A stretch of 64,000 bases of DNA, from positions 1-64,000 of the forward strand of contig JAJEKB010000238.1 in assembly GCA_022393335.1 (NCBI GenBank), written 5' to 3'. A program made the translations under genes and the position numbers. The notes below the pieces were generated by a model. It did no database searches, was not told the origin of the DNA, and was given only the letters and a program-made list of their open reading frames with translations. The stretch comes from Macrotrachela quadricornifera. Lineage: Eukaryota; Rotifera; Eurotatoria; Philodinida; Philodinidae. Shown in pieces: positions 13,601 to 25,881 of this stretch. Positions within the stretch are counted from its first letter, which is position 1. Each line of letters begins with the position of its first letter.

Positions 13601-14259
13601 AACGTATCGTTCAGCTAATTAAACTTGACCTTTCTTTTTTATATATTTCTAATTAATTCATTTCGTTTTATCTTACTTATACTCAAAACAGTAACAATAA
13701 GAAAAGAAGAAATATTATTCTAAGTATTTCTTCTTCTCGAATGACTCGTTTATATTTTCTATTTGTTCTAATCTCTCTACATACACCGCTCATTATTTTG
13801 ACCGTGAAAAAGAATAAATGAACAAATGCGATAACCTTCGTCTTATGATATATTTGATCTTCTATAAAAAGAAGGAAAAAAAAGAAAAGAAGAGAAGAAA
13901 ATTTTTATCGCCGTTTCTTTTCTTTCAGTATCCATTTCATAGATTTGTTTAATTATAAAAAAAAAAAGACAAGATTATTCTTTCCAATCTATTTTATATA
14001 CATTGCATCATTTATAAAAAAAACGAAAGAAACAAAAAATATGCATCAATCCCTTTACTTTCTTTTCTTTTGCCTGATCGATTATATATATGAACATGAG
14101 ATGAGCATGTCCTATGTATGCTTGAATTATTTTCAAAATCTTTTTTTTTTCTCGTTCTTTTTTTTTCTCATAACGCCTAATAATATTAAGTTCATTGTAC
14201 TAGAAGAAGCGAGCAAGCTGTAAATTGGATGATTTCTATCTATTCACACGCGTATGTAT

Positions 14260-14279
14260 GTATATATATATATATATAT
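14260..14279. repeat. AT dinucleotide microsatellite
   Basis: TATATA run about 110 bases upstream of the plexin start codon, within the presumed leader or promoter. Confidence 0.8.
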
Positions 14280-14380
14280 TCAGTCGTTTTTTAACATAGT
14301 AATTCAATCTTAATCGAAGACAACGAATCATTTTCATTGAATTTACTTATTCTATTTTTTTTTTAGATTAATTCATTTCC

Positions 14381-14401
14381 ATGTCATATAATGCATATTA
14401 A
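14381..14401 (+). promoter_or_regulatory. Short upstream ORF overlapping the plexin start
   Basis: An ATG at 14381 opens a six-codon frame ending in TAA at 14399-14401, overlapping the plexin ATG (14391) in another frame. It follows the acceptor-like AG at 14365-14366, so it would lie in the mature leader. It could lower translation of plexin if both ATGs are in the transcript. Confidence 0.4.
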
Positions 14402-17400
14402 AATATTTTTAATTATTTTTTTTAATTTAATAAATTTAATTAATACAATAAATATACAATTTAAAAATTCGTTACAACGTTTTGTATATGATGATTTAAC
14501 TGATACAATTATTTTAGCATCTGTTAATCATATATATTCATTAAATGCAAGTGATTTATCAATATTATCATATATAAATATATTACCAATAGAAAATGAT
14601 AATCATTGTTTAATAACAAATAAAACATCATTATTAACAAATAATTATTATTTTCCAATAACATCATATTTATTTCCATCATTAAATAATACATTTAATC
14701 AATTATTATTATTAATTAATGATTCAGTATTAATATGTTCAACATCAAATCGTGGTGGTTCATGTCAATTACGTTCGATAATTAATCTTAATTTATTAAA
14801 AAATTCAACACAACGTATTGTATCATCATCACCATATTATCCTTCAATTGGTTTTATAAGTGAAAATAATCATATATTATATTTATCAAATACATATGAT
14901 TTATTATGTGATCCATTTTATGAAATTCCAACAATAAGTGGACGATTAATTGATAAAGATTTTTTATCAATAATTAATTTAAATTCAGGTCAATCAGCAT
15001 TACAACAATCAACATATACATTACGTTTATTAAATATACGTTTAGTCAAAGATTTTTTTCTTTATTATTTATATGGTTTTGAACATAAAAATATTTCATA
15101 TTTTTTAACAATTCAACAAACAGATCATCATCATACACGTATATTTAAATTACAAACAAAACTAATACGTTTTTGTCAAACATTAAAACAATCAATTATA
15201 AAAAGTTATATTGAAATACCAATAACATGTGGAAAAAATTATCATTATTTAATAACAGCAAAATATTCAAAAGAAAATAATATTTTATATGGAATATTTC
15301 GTAATACAACATTAGCAAATTCAACAAATACATCGCATGCAGTATGTGCATATTCAATTGATTCAATACGTGAAGCATTTTTTCAAACAATAAAACATTG
15401 TCTTGTCGATGGAAAAGGTTATCGTGGATTAGGTTTTATTAGTCCTGATACACACTGTATATCAAATAAAGTAAGTTAAAAAAATATTGAAATAAATTCT
15501 TAAATTTTTTTTTTTGTTTTAATATGAAAATAGAATTTAAATGATATCAATCATGATTATTGTCCAGATGATGATGATAATTTTTTTCAATATCCAATTG
15601 GTGGTCATCGATCATTAGAACAAATTGAACCGATTATTGAATTAAATGAAAAAGTTAATTATACAGCTATTGAAATAATTTCAATTGAAAATGATGTATT
15701 GATTGTATTAGGAGATGATCATGGAACTGTATATACGGTAAATATTCAAATTATTTTGTTTTTCTCTTTGTTAAAAGTTTTCATATTTATAATAGTTTCA
15801 ACAATCCAATGTAAATCAAATTTTAAAACAAAATTTTCCATCATTAATAATAATTGATTTAAAAATAATTAATAATAAACCATTATTAAAAAATGCTAAT
15901 CTTATTGTATTGACTAATAATCAGGTATAAGAATTTAAAATACATTTATTATTATTTTGTTTTAAATAAAGCTAATTTTTATTTATTAAGAACGAATAAT
16001 TTTCTAAACATGAATAGAGAAAATTTTTGTATATATAAATTTAGATGAAAGTATTGAGAAAATCTTTTTGTAAGATATAAAACAGGCAGTTGAACGATGA
16101 ATAGTTATGGAAATTCTTAAATAGTTTTTCATAAAATATGATATTGAACTAAACTGAAACTCTTATTTAAATGAAGTTATTGGCATTTTAATCCGAATAG
16201 TACCATCCTTTCTCTAGGTACTATACTGACAACATATGTTTTTAAAAAGGAATTTTTTTTACTTTTGAATTAGTCTCATGTTGAAATATGCTGTTTTCAT
16301 TTTCGACCTGATAGAAAAATCATTAAAATAATATTCTATATTTAAAACAAGTAATACAAAAAGTACGTTTAACAGAATGCTCAGTACAAACAAACGCAGA
16401 ATAACTACAACATTGAGTTAAAGTTTTCCTATCCATAGAATGTTCACAAATCGAACACTGTTTTCATTTTGATTGAGTAGAATCTTCATTCCGTTCTGAT
16501 AGATTGTTCTTCACTATAGAATAACCGACAATAGCTAATAGATTGAAAATACTTATCCACTTAGATAAGTGAATAAATCATTGAATTATATATTGCAAAT
16601 TTTACTTTATTTTCCTTTCTTACTATATATTTGTTGTATACTGAAGACATCGTCTTGAATCAAAAGATTGTAATGATATGAAAAACAAATGTATCTCTTT
16701 TTAAAACTGAGAAAAAACAAAATATTTCTAAGAAATCGATTTTTATTCTACAATTTTTCGTATTGATATGCAATAATACATATTCAGAAAAACTATCGAA
16801 TATTGATTTTAATTCTCATTTAAATTACTTCCAAATGAATGGAAATAAAAAAATATTTGCATTAACCATCAAAAGAAATTGAATCTTTGAATTATTTTAA
16901 TCTGAATAAGTCTTACTTAACGAGATAAATATCATCTTACCGGATTTTTTTTTCTTAATCTGATTATAAACTATAGATTTTTTATATTTAATATAGATAA
17001 TAAAACAAAATTTAAGTACATGCAATCAATATAAAACATGTGATGAATGTTCACATATTAATCTTTGTCATTGGTGTTCTAGTGAAAAAAGGTAAAATTC
17101 CTATTGTTTTACTTCATTTTTTTTCTTATTAATTTTTTTCTTAGATGTACACCAACATTTGAATGTACAAAACATAAAAAGATTTCTGATATTAATATGT
17201 GTGTAAATATTGAACGTGTTATACCAGAAACACTATCATTACATTCATCAAATAATCATGTAAAAATTTTCTTTTTTAGAAATTAAAATATAAAATTTAT
17301 TAATTTTAGTTTGAAATTATTTTAAATATTCCATTACAAAATATTCATGATAAATATCAATGTCAATTTTATTTAAATAATCAAGAAAATATTATATTTT

Positions 17401-20400
17401 ATACAAATGCTATTCTTCTTAATAATACAACAATACAATGTTTACCACCTACATTAAATCATATAAATCAAGGTAGATAAAAAAAAACTTTTTTTTTTAT
17501 TCTTAAAAATTTTTCATGTGTTTTCTTTTTTCTAGCTGTATATAATGTTGTTTTATCAATAAATAATATAAAAACGAATATAACATTTGGTTATTATAAT
17601 TTATTATTAATAAATTGTTCAAATATTTTATCATGTTCATCATGTACAAAATATTCTCAAGAATGTATATGGAATATTCAAACAATAAATTGTATATCAA
17701 ATAAAAATAAAAAAACTTCATTATTTCTTAATCATAAACGTTTTATAAATAATATAAATCAATGTCCAAAAATGTATTTAGAACAATCAATAAATCGTCT
17801 TATTTATAATACAAATAAAACATTAATTATACATATTGAACAATGTTATGATGATTTAAATATTAATTTATGTCAATTAAATGATTATAAAAAACGTTTA
17901 AAATTTATTTCATTTAAATCAATATTTACTAAATTAATTAATGAAAAAAATTTATGTTTAATTAAATGTTCATTTCAATTAATAAATATTGAAAATTTTT
18001 CTCAATTAATATTATCAAAACCATTACATCTTGATTTATCAATTGAATTTTTAAATAAAACTTCATTAAGTATACCACGTACACATATATCTTTATATGA
18101 TTGTCAACAAATGGCATTAAATTGTACATCATGTTTACAACTTGATTCATCATTTGGTTGTATATGGTGTAATAATATGTGTATGTTTAAAAATCATACA
18201 ATAACAAATCAATTAATATGTTCAAGTAATCATGAATGTTTATTACCTATTATAGAATCAATTGAACCATTATTATTACCTATGAATGGTGGAACATTAG
18301 TAACAATTAAAGGAAAATATTTTGATTTATTTAATTTATCAATTTATTTAATTGATATACCATGTTATTTAATTGAAGAAGAAAGTTCAAGTAATAAGTA
18401 AGTTTTTAGAAATAATAAGAAAATTTCCATTCAAATGTCTTTTATGATTATTATTTTTTTCTTTAGAATTGTCTGTCAATCAGGTAATGCTGGTATAATA
18501 TCACGTACTGGTTTTGTTCATTTAAAATTTGGTTTAAATGGTCCACAAATATCATCTGATCAAAGAATATCATATATAAATCCATTAATTAATTCTATTG
18601 AACCACTTATTGGTATTGAAAGTGGTGGTACAATATTAACAATTCATGGTGAAAATTTAACATTAGGTAATAATCATATATTAATAACAATTGGTAATCG
18701 TCCATGTCAATTATTATCTATATCTGATATAAAAATTCAATGTGAAACAAGTCAATTTTCTTCTAATATATTAAATGAACCACAAGAAATAAAATTTCTT
18801 TTTGATCATCAAACAAAAATAAATTTTGATAAATTTTTTACTATTGTTTCTAATCCAATATTATATTCATTTGATAAATATAATTATTTTAAAAGTTTTA
18901 TAAGTGGTGGTCATCAATTAATAATTCATGGTGATAATTTTCATATTATACAAAATATACGTTTAGATTTTCAACATATTATATTTATATCACCTATATT
19001 TCAAAATAAAACACATTTAATATTTTTAACACCATCATTACAAGAATTAAATTTAAATGAAAATAATAATTATGAAAATATATTTGAAATTATTATACAT
19101 TTAGATTATTTTAATAAAACATCATCAATTATTTATATAAATGATCCAATTATTTATGAACTTGAACCAATGTTACAAACATATACAAATGAATTAATTA
19201 TTCATGGAATTAATTTAACAACTATTGGACATACAAAAAATGATATTAATATTCATATTGGATGTGATTTATGTATTATTCTTCATCTTCAATCAGATAA
19301 AATTATTTGTCAACCACCAGTATATCGTCCAAAAAAATATTCAAAAACAAATCGTCTTTGTTATGATTCAGAACATCCATGGATTATAGTTACAATTGAT
19401 AATATACATTCACATATTGGATATATGATATATCCAAAAAAACTTATTATTCTTGGTAAGTTTTTATAATATTATATTAATTTACAAAACTAACTTATTC
19501 GAATTATTTGAAAAATCTTTATGACTATACATATTGGAGTAAGAAGTTAAATTTCTTCAATATGCTTGAAAGTATTAAGAATAGATGTATACGAACATAA
19601 AACAGTATCATACAACCTAACTTTTGTTCCCATATTTGTCAAAATATTTCAAATATGATTTTTAAAATTTATTCTCTATGATTAAAATACTGTTTATTAT
19701 TATATATTTGACAAAAGATAAAGATTTGTAAAATGTAATTATTTTCTTTTTTTTTTTCTAAGGTATTATAAGCGGATGTTTATTAACAATATTATTAGTT
19801 ATATTAATTATTCTTATTATTGTTTGTATAAAAATACGTTGTAAACAACAAAAATCTCATCGACATTATTTATATAATTCTGATAAAAATTCGAATACAA
19901 ATGAAAAAGATCCGTATAAAACTAATCTTACAATAAAAACTTATAAAAAACTACAAACAATTGAATCAAATATTCCTGATTCATCATTTTTAACAATAAT
20001 ATCAATACGTTCATATATAAATTATTTACAATTATGTTATTATAATTATTTTTATAAATCATTATCAACATATTCATATGATATACCAAAAGAACATTTA
20101 AGACATGATATTATTGAACAATTTAATTTATTAATTGAAAATAATGATGAATTTATTGAATATTTTTATAAAATTTTATATAAATCAAATAATAATAATA
20201 ATAATAATAATAAAATTCTTCTTAATAATTTATTATTAACACAAAAAAATAATTTTAAAAAATTATTACAATTTGATAATGATTTTATTTATTTTTTTAT
20301 ATGTATACTAATAGGTTATGATGATTTTTTAACAAGTAAATTAACATCATTATTTTTTCAACTATATTATCAATTAAAATTAAAAATTTCATCAGGTCCA

Positions 20401-22570
20401 ATTGATTCAATTGAACAAACATGTTCATATTATTCATTAAATCATAATACAATATTACATGATCAATCAATTATATTTAATTCAATACAATTAATTGTTT
20501 ATATTGATTTAAATAATTTAAATAATGATTTATTTTATTTAAATGTAACATGTTTAACATGTGATACAATATCACAAGTTAAAGAAAAAATTCTTTATCA
20601 ATTATATTTATATAAAAAATTAAATTTTTCGTCATCTAAAAATCAATGTCAATTATATTTAATAACAAATATTAAATTAAATAATAATTCATCATCATCA
20701 TCATCATCATGTTCATCATCAACAACAGCAACAACAACATCATCATCATCATCAAATGTTCCATTAGCAAAAAAATCTTTATTAACACAATTTTTTTTTA
20801 ATAAAAAAATTAAATATTCAACAACAACATTAAATGATTCATATAAAGATTCAATTAATTTATTATTAAATGATATTGATAATACAAATGAACAAATGAA
20901 TCATTGTCAAAAATTAAATACATTACAACATTATGGAATTATTAATGATGGTTATGAATTTAAACTTATTTTACCTAATCAAAATAAACAAATTAATTAT
21001 GTTAATCAATCAAATAATACACCAAATTTAAGTATGTTAAAAGCTTTTTATTATTATATATTTTATCAGTGGAGAATAATTAAATACATGCGATTTGAAT
21101 TGAGAATCGGCTTTAAATATCTTAGGATAGTGTTCGATTTTACAGATGCGCTGAACAGTGATATATGATCATTCATAACGTTGACATTTTAATTAAACAT
21201 GTTCTGATTTGGTTCAAATTTATATCACTAGAACGCATTTCACACTTATTAATGCATTAAAGATTAAAATATCATATATTCATAATCAAATCTTATCGTT
21301 ATATCTATAATTAAATATATATGATTCATATGCTAATACACATCCGAAACCATTCAAAATGATTATATATAAGTTTATTATAGATTGCCATGTGTATGAT
21401 TATGCACATCTAGAATAATAAAATTTTCTTTCTCATCTTTTAACATAATTGGTACTCTACATATCTTTCAAAACTACATTTCCTTCTTTAGAGAGAAATG
21501 TATCGAATATATTTATTAATTTTTTTTCTTTTGTTATATTCTAGGAAGAACACTTCCGCGAAATCATTTCGATTGTCAATATTGTTCAACTGATCATGAA
21601 AAAATCTTTAATTATATAACATCTCTTTCATCATTATCATCTAATTCAATAGGTTTATCATCAATTGAATATGATCGAACACGTTATTTTCATTTATTAA
21701 ATCATACATATGAAGAAATAGGTGAATGTGGTCATTTATTAATGGATAATAATCATAGTGAAACATATCGATTATTTGAAACAAAATCTCAAATACATAC
21801 AATATTAATAAATCTTATTGAAACATTATTTACAAATTTTCTTCATAGTGATACATATTTAAGTGAATTAATTGAACAATATCCACGTTTATTACATATT
21901 TTTTATGGACATTTTATTCCATTTATATTACAAAATCTAAATTGTTTATTTGATATAATAATTGATAAATGTTTAAATAGTTCATTTGAAATTCTCGCAA
22001 GTATTTTTCAAATAGCTTGTTCATCTCAATCAAATGAACAACATCCATGTTTATTATGTATTGAATTAACAAATAATAATATGAATTTGAATATCGTAAG
22101 TTAAAATGTATTGTTTTTTTTTTTGATTATGAAAAAAGAAAATTCTTTAAATTTAGAATATTCAAAATTGTACATTATTATTTGCTGATGAAATTCAACG
22201 TGTTCGATTATATTATTCAAATTTAGAACGACGTTTAAATAATAAAAGTTTATTAGCTGAATATTCATCAACTATTACTGTAAATATAAATTGATTTGTT
22301 TTATTTTTTTGTTGAATCATTTTCTTTGATTTATAGGGTATTAATAAAGTATTTGAATTAGATCATTCAATTATTAATCGACTTATTGAATATTTATGTC
22401 TACATTTAGAAGAGGTTTGTTTAAAATTTTCTTTTTCTTTTTTTTTTATATTTAAATTATTTTTCTCTTGTTAGATGACTGAATTATTGAAAAATCAATC
22501 GACAGATAATAAAAATTTAATTCTATTTTTCAATCTTGTTCAAATGTATCGTTCGACTGGAAGAACTTGA
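14391..22570 (+). CDS. Plexin (semaphorin receptor), with substituted GAP arginines
   Basis: Thirteen exons (14391-15470, 15534-15737, 15796-15924, 16997-17091, 17145-17259, 17310-17472, 17536-18397, 18467-19455, 19763-21031, 21545-22095, 22157-22279, 22337-22414, 22475-22570) join to 1,917 codons, the usual plexin size. Order: signal peptide (IFLIIFFNLINL), sema domain (to about residue 470), three Cys-rich PSI repeats (starting near residues 480, 620 and 785; e.g. 'CDECSHINLCHWCSSEKRC'), four IPT/TIG domains ('SGGTILTIHGENL' type), a transmembrane helix (about 1214-1238), then a split intracellular GAP interrupted by a Rho-binding domain ('CDTISQVKEKIL'; 'GPIDSIEQTCSYYSL' just before it). 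Plexins bind semaphorins and inactivate Rap. Here the RR pair of the family reads NN (residues 1367-1368, codons 20224-20229) and the third arginine aligns with His1758 (codon 21910-21912). The intracellular part carries poly-Asn and poly-Ser runs. A, B, C or D class cannot be assigned by eye. Confidence 0.93.
15925..16996 (+). other. 1.07-kb plexin intron within the sema/PSI region
   Basis: Unusually long for this gene, where most introns are 50-70 bp. No ORF of note. It contains a perfect eight-base inverted pair with a 12-base loop at 16197-16224 (ATAGTACC / GGTACTAT) and a small hairpin ACTTATC/GATAAGT near 16550-16570. Confidence 0.6.
20184..20214 (+). repeat. AAT microsatellite coding poly-Asn in plexin
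   Basis: Tandem AAT units in frame give a run of asparagines inside the intracellular domain, immediately before the segment aligned to the GAP arginine pair. Confidence 0.85.
20689..20756 (+). repeat. TCA/ACA microsatellite coding poly-Ser/Thr in plexin
   Basis: In-frame TCA-rich run encodes serine and threonine stretches inside the Rho-binding-domain insert. Confidence 0.8.
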
Positions 22571-23266
22571 TCTGATATAGATTGTTTTTTTTTAATGTAT
22601 TGCAATATAAATATATCTACTTTTCTTTTTCTTTTGTTTTGTACGTTTTTTATATATTATTTACTTATGTCTGATGTTTTTGAAATAAAGTGTACGATTT
22701 TTTAAGAAAAAAAGAAATTAATAATTTCAAAATTTAAGTGAAGAGATCTATTGGATGAAATGTATCATGTCATATAGGTATTGTTTTTTAATAATTAAAA
22801 TTATATTCGTGATTTAGTTTATCATGAAAGCATCTATTAAGATTGGAGGTATTTTTTTTCACCTTAAATAAGATTAATAAATTCTCATACAATTAAATAT
22901 CAATGAAAATGCATAGTACATTTCAAATAATCCATAATATATATCAATTAATATCATTGTCTGAATTCTATTAAAAAGATTGTTAACAATGTATGAAATG
23001 CTTATGATGAGTCTACAAAGAATGCGTACGAGATAAAGATTCATATTTAAATAGTGTTGACAATAAGTCATTTTTATACATATGATATATGTTTTTAAAA
23101 TTAATTCATTGTAGTGAAATGTATTTTCTTTAACCATTCCCGACCGGCTATCATAAGATACGCTGTGAAAAAATCTTTTCCTGCTTTTCTGATGCTTCTA
23201 GATCATGAAGATGGATAAAATATATTTTTCGAAAGAAAAAAATGTTTCAGCACCAAAGGGTTTGAT

Positions 23267-23282
23267 GTTGCTATATAGCAAC
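23267..23282. repeat. Perfect 16-bp palindrome GTTGCTATATAGCAAC
   Basis: Reads the same on both strands. It lies inside the left arm of the foldback and is followed by CACCCGACGGTAAGG. Confidence 0.9.
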
Positions 23283-23475
23283 ACCCGACGGTAAGGGAAC
23301 AAAAATTTTTAAAATCATTCTCCTTCTAAAGATATTAAAACATCAAATTGTATTATATTGTAGGATTCTATAAGAAACTATATCTAATCGATCGTTTAGG
23401 CTTTACTTCGACGAAAATATAACAGAATTTGATGTTTTAATAGTTTTAGAAGTTTTTGCCTCCTTACGGCCGGGT

Positions 23476-23491
23476 GTTATCATATGGCAAC
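23476..23491. repeat. Degenerate copy of the GTTGC palindrome
   Basis: GTTATCATATGGCAAC in the right arm. It has the same half-site on one side and one changed half, and is preceded by CCTTACGGCCGG, the mirror of the sequence next to the first copy. Confidence 0.7.
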
Positions 23492-23799
23492 ATCACTATT
23501 TTTTATTCTTCGAAAATCCTAGATAGTATCAGTTATTAATGCAATATACAATAGCTCTATGAAAGAAAATTAACCACTAATTGTTTCTGACATTGAATGT
23601 TTAGATACACAAAAAAACATTTTTACAATTTGGAAGCTTTTTTGAGACATAACGTATAATTTCAGTAATTTTCTCGATGAACGTCTTATTCATGTTATGA
23701 ACGCATCACTGTGTGCTGAAATATGTTGACATAATTCTCGTTTTGTTAAAAAATTATATAGTATCATTATAAGTCAACCGTTTGCAAAATACTAGTTCA

Positions 23800-23819
23800 A
23801 TGTTGCCAATTGGCAACAT
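23800..23819. repeat. Perfect 20-bp palindrome ATGTTGCCAATTGGCAACAT
   Basis: Third member of the same half-site family (GTTGC...GCAAC), about 300 bases outside the foldback and followed by TAACCGGAAAGG, reminiscent of the CCG..GTAAGG tail of the other two. Confidence 0.88.
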
Positions 23820-24883
23820 CTAACCGGAAAGGTTTAATAGAATAGTAGAGAGTTGATTTTGTGAAAGTAAAAATAAAAATCTTAATCCTAAAAATTATTC
23901 AGGTCTGCATGTTTCTTAATAGCATAGTATATACCATGAAATCATTTCATGATAATTAAAAAATTACTTTCATATTAAACTGTAGAAGTTATGAACACTA
24001 TTCTTTGTCTTTTTTAACAGTCTTTCAATTAAATTTATTGTGAATCAGAAGAGTTTAAAGGTCACATTTTTTCACTCTGTCCTGAGAAAATTTAGTAGTC
24101 TAAAAATAGTTTTATTTTTATTCTGTCCTGCCCTTCATCACAATGCTAAGCAGGACATGAGTGAATGCCCTACATAATAAAAAGAATATTTTAATTTTTA
24201 TATTCAAATCAGTACATTAATTTTTTTTGTTGATGGATTATTTAAAATATAAAATTTAGTAATTTTTTATACAAGTTGTTATAATTGATTAGATATAAAT
24301 GATGACAGCAGCAAAAATACTTGAGATAAAAACAAAATACAAAACATCATTTCCATTGACAGAGGAGAAAGAAAAAAAATATCGAAGTATAAATCAGTAG
24401 ATAGTGATAATGATTACAAAATATTTTTTTATTTAGTGTAGTAGAATAACAAAAAGATAACCAAAAATTACAAATATATTTTCATTATTCTTTTCTCTTC
24501 GTTGTACTACTTCATTTGAACTTTACATATATCATAAATGTAGAATAGTTTTATGTATTGGCTGACGACATACATTATCTGCATTACTTATCTCTTTCCT
24601 TCATAAATGCGAGCCAAATCGAAATGTTCTTATTTGCAAATAAACATCAATATCTGAACTTTTAAGAACGTGCAGATATTTGCTTTGCTCTTTCTTGTAA
24701 ACATCTCTGCTATACATCAACATCATTTCAATTGTTTACTTGTCTAATTTTTTGATATTGTTTGAATATTTAAAAAAAGTATTCGAATTCATTGATAAAA
24801 AATAAAACAAAACAACGATATTTTTTTATTTAACAAAAAAAAATAGAGCAATTTTTAACAAGTTATATATGTTGATAAAATTT

Positions 24884-25881
24884 TTAATTAATTGGTTTTA
24901 ATAAAATTTTTTTTTCACAACCATAATAACCTGTTTTACGATCTGGTTCATGCATTATACTTAAATGTAATTCATTTAATTCAATTTGTCCAAAATCATA
25001 TTGACTAAAAAGACGTAAAATTTTTTTTGCATCAAATGATTCACGTTCTTGATTTTTAACTCTTCCACGAACTGTTTTTTGTGCTTCTAATATACCTGTA
25101 TCATCTTTACGTAATAATGAATTCATTAATGTAATATGTAATTTAATACGTTCAAATTTTTGTTTCATAAGACCTGTTTTAAGTAATTCATCATTTAAAC
25201 GATCAAGAAATTTTTGTAAACGATGTGAATTAATTTGATCAATTAATTTTATTTTAGCATAAAGTACATCAACAAAACTTGGATCATCATTCATAAATTC
25301 AAGTCCTTTTATTTGTACTATAAAACGTTCTTTATCTGTTGGTATAAATTGTTTAAGAAAATTTTTTGTGCATTCTTCTAAAGTATCTTTTATAAAATTA
25401 ATTTCAGATTTTGATAATAAAACAAATGTACCAATTGTTAAATGTAATTTATTTGCTTGTTGAAATAATTCATTTGTTATTCCACGTTCATTTGAACATT
25501 GTTCAAGAACATTTTTTTTAAATTCTTCATATTTTTCTTTAAAATTTTTTGATGATGATGATGATTGACAAATAGGTATAGAAAGAAAATGTGTAAATGA
25601 TTGTAATTGACGATTTCGATCAATAATTAATTCAATTTGAGTACGAGCTTTTTGTATATTTTTTTTTGTACGACTACGAATTTTAACTGTACCTGTTTCA
25701 TCACGACGAGGAAATATTATTTGTGTATTTGTATCTTGTTCCATTTTTTGTTTATTTTCAGCATTTTTACCAATTAAAACGCCATAAAATGCAGGAGCTA
25801 TATCCATTTCACATACATACATATTTTCTTTAGCTATATAATCAATTGTATCATCATCTTCCGGTTCTTCTTCTACAAGAG
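24884..25881 (-). CDS. ASCC1: ASCC1: KH plus 2H-phosphoesterase-like protein, 5' end missing
   Basis: One long exon of 332 codons on the minus strand ending in TAA. Its upstream edge is a splice acceptor at 25881/25882 (pyrimidine-rich, ending TAG) with one base owed by a missing 5' exon. Domains in order: an acidic stretch (EEEPEDDD), a KH domain (YVCEMDIAPAFYGVLIGK through TRTQIELII-like helix) and an AKAP7/2H phosphoesterase-like domain with both signature motifs, 'HLTIG' and 'HITLM', plus 'YMNDDP'-type 'FMNDDPSFVDVLYAKI'. ASCC1 is a subunit of the activating signal cointegrator complex, linked to transcription and alkylation-damage response. The KH GxxG loop reads GKNA, lacking the second glycine. 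The first coding exon is not found between here and 26634, and a scaffold gap lies there. Confidence 0.9.

Larger units (their letters stand above)
6398..14390. other. 8-kb gene-free region upstream of plexin
   Basis: No open frame here resembles a protein. The longest stretches are simple-sequence translations. The region reads as less AT-rich than the plexin exons beside it, with CG-containing patches (8415-8470, 11625-11670, 7925-7965) and long pyrimidine tracts on the plus strand. It contains microsatellites: an ATCATT-type repeat (about 9323-9349), CAT (10187-10212), CT (10601-10620) and AT runs near 12104-12120 and 14260-14279. A GC-rich inverted pair lies at 8449-8466 (GCCGGC, six-base loop, GCCGGC). 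A poly-T tract ending in AG at 14365-14366 just before the plexin ATG looks like a splice acceptor, so part of this block may be a 5' leader intron or regulatory DNA for plexin. Confidence 0.5.
23226..23519. repeat. Imperfect inverted repeat (MITE-like foldback)
   Basis: Left arm roughly 23226-23363, right arm roughly 23409-23519, about 45 bases between. Matching blocks read in from both ends: TTTTCGAA, GATGTTGC, the GTTGC-like palindrome, AACACCCG, GGTAAGG or CGTAAGG, CTTCTAAA and ATTAAAACATCAAATT. Arms match well with small gaps. No coding capacity and no clear target-site duplication, so a non-autonomous element is inferred, not shown. Confidence 0.65.
22571..24883. other. Intergenic between convergent plexin and ASCC1
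   Basis: About 2.3 kb with no credible gene. An AATAAA-like site near 22684 fits plexin polyadenylation. It carries a large imperfect inverted repeat (23226-23519), three GTTGC/GCAAC palindromes and a small foldback near 24068-24165 with a perfect TGTCCTGC/GCAGGACA pair (24124-24131, 24150-24157). Poly-A/T runs flank the ASCC1 3' end. Confidence 0.55.

Noticed and set aside
22874..23137. 87-codon minus-strand frame near the foldback
   Set aside because: Very Ile/Tyr/Leu-rich, no domain, and not part of a spliced model.
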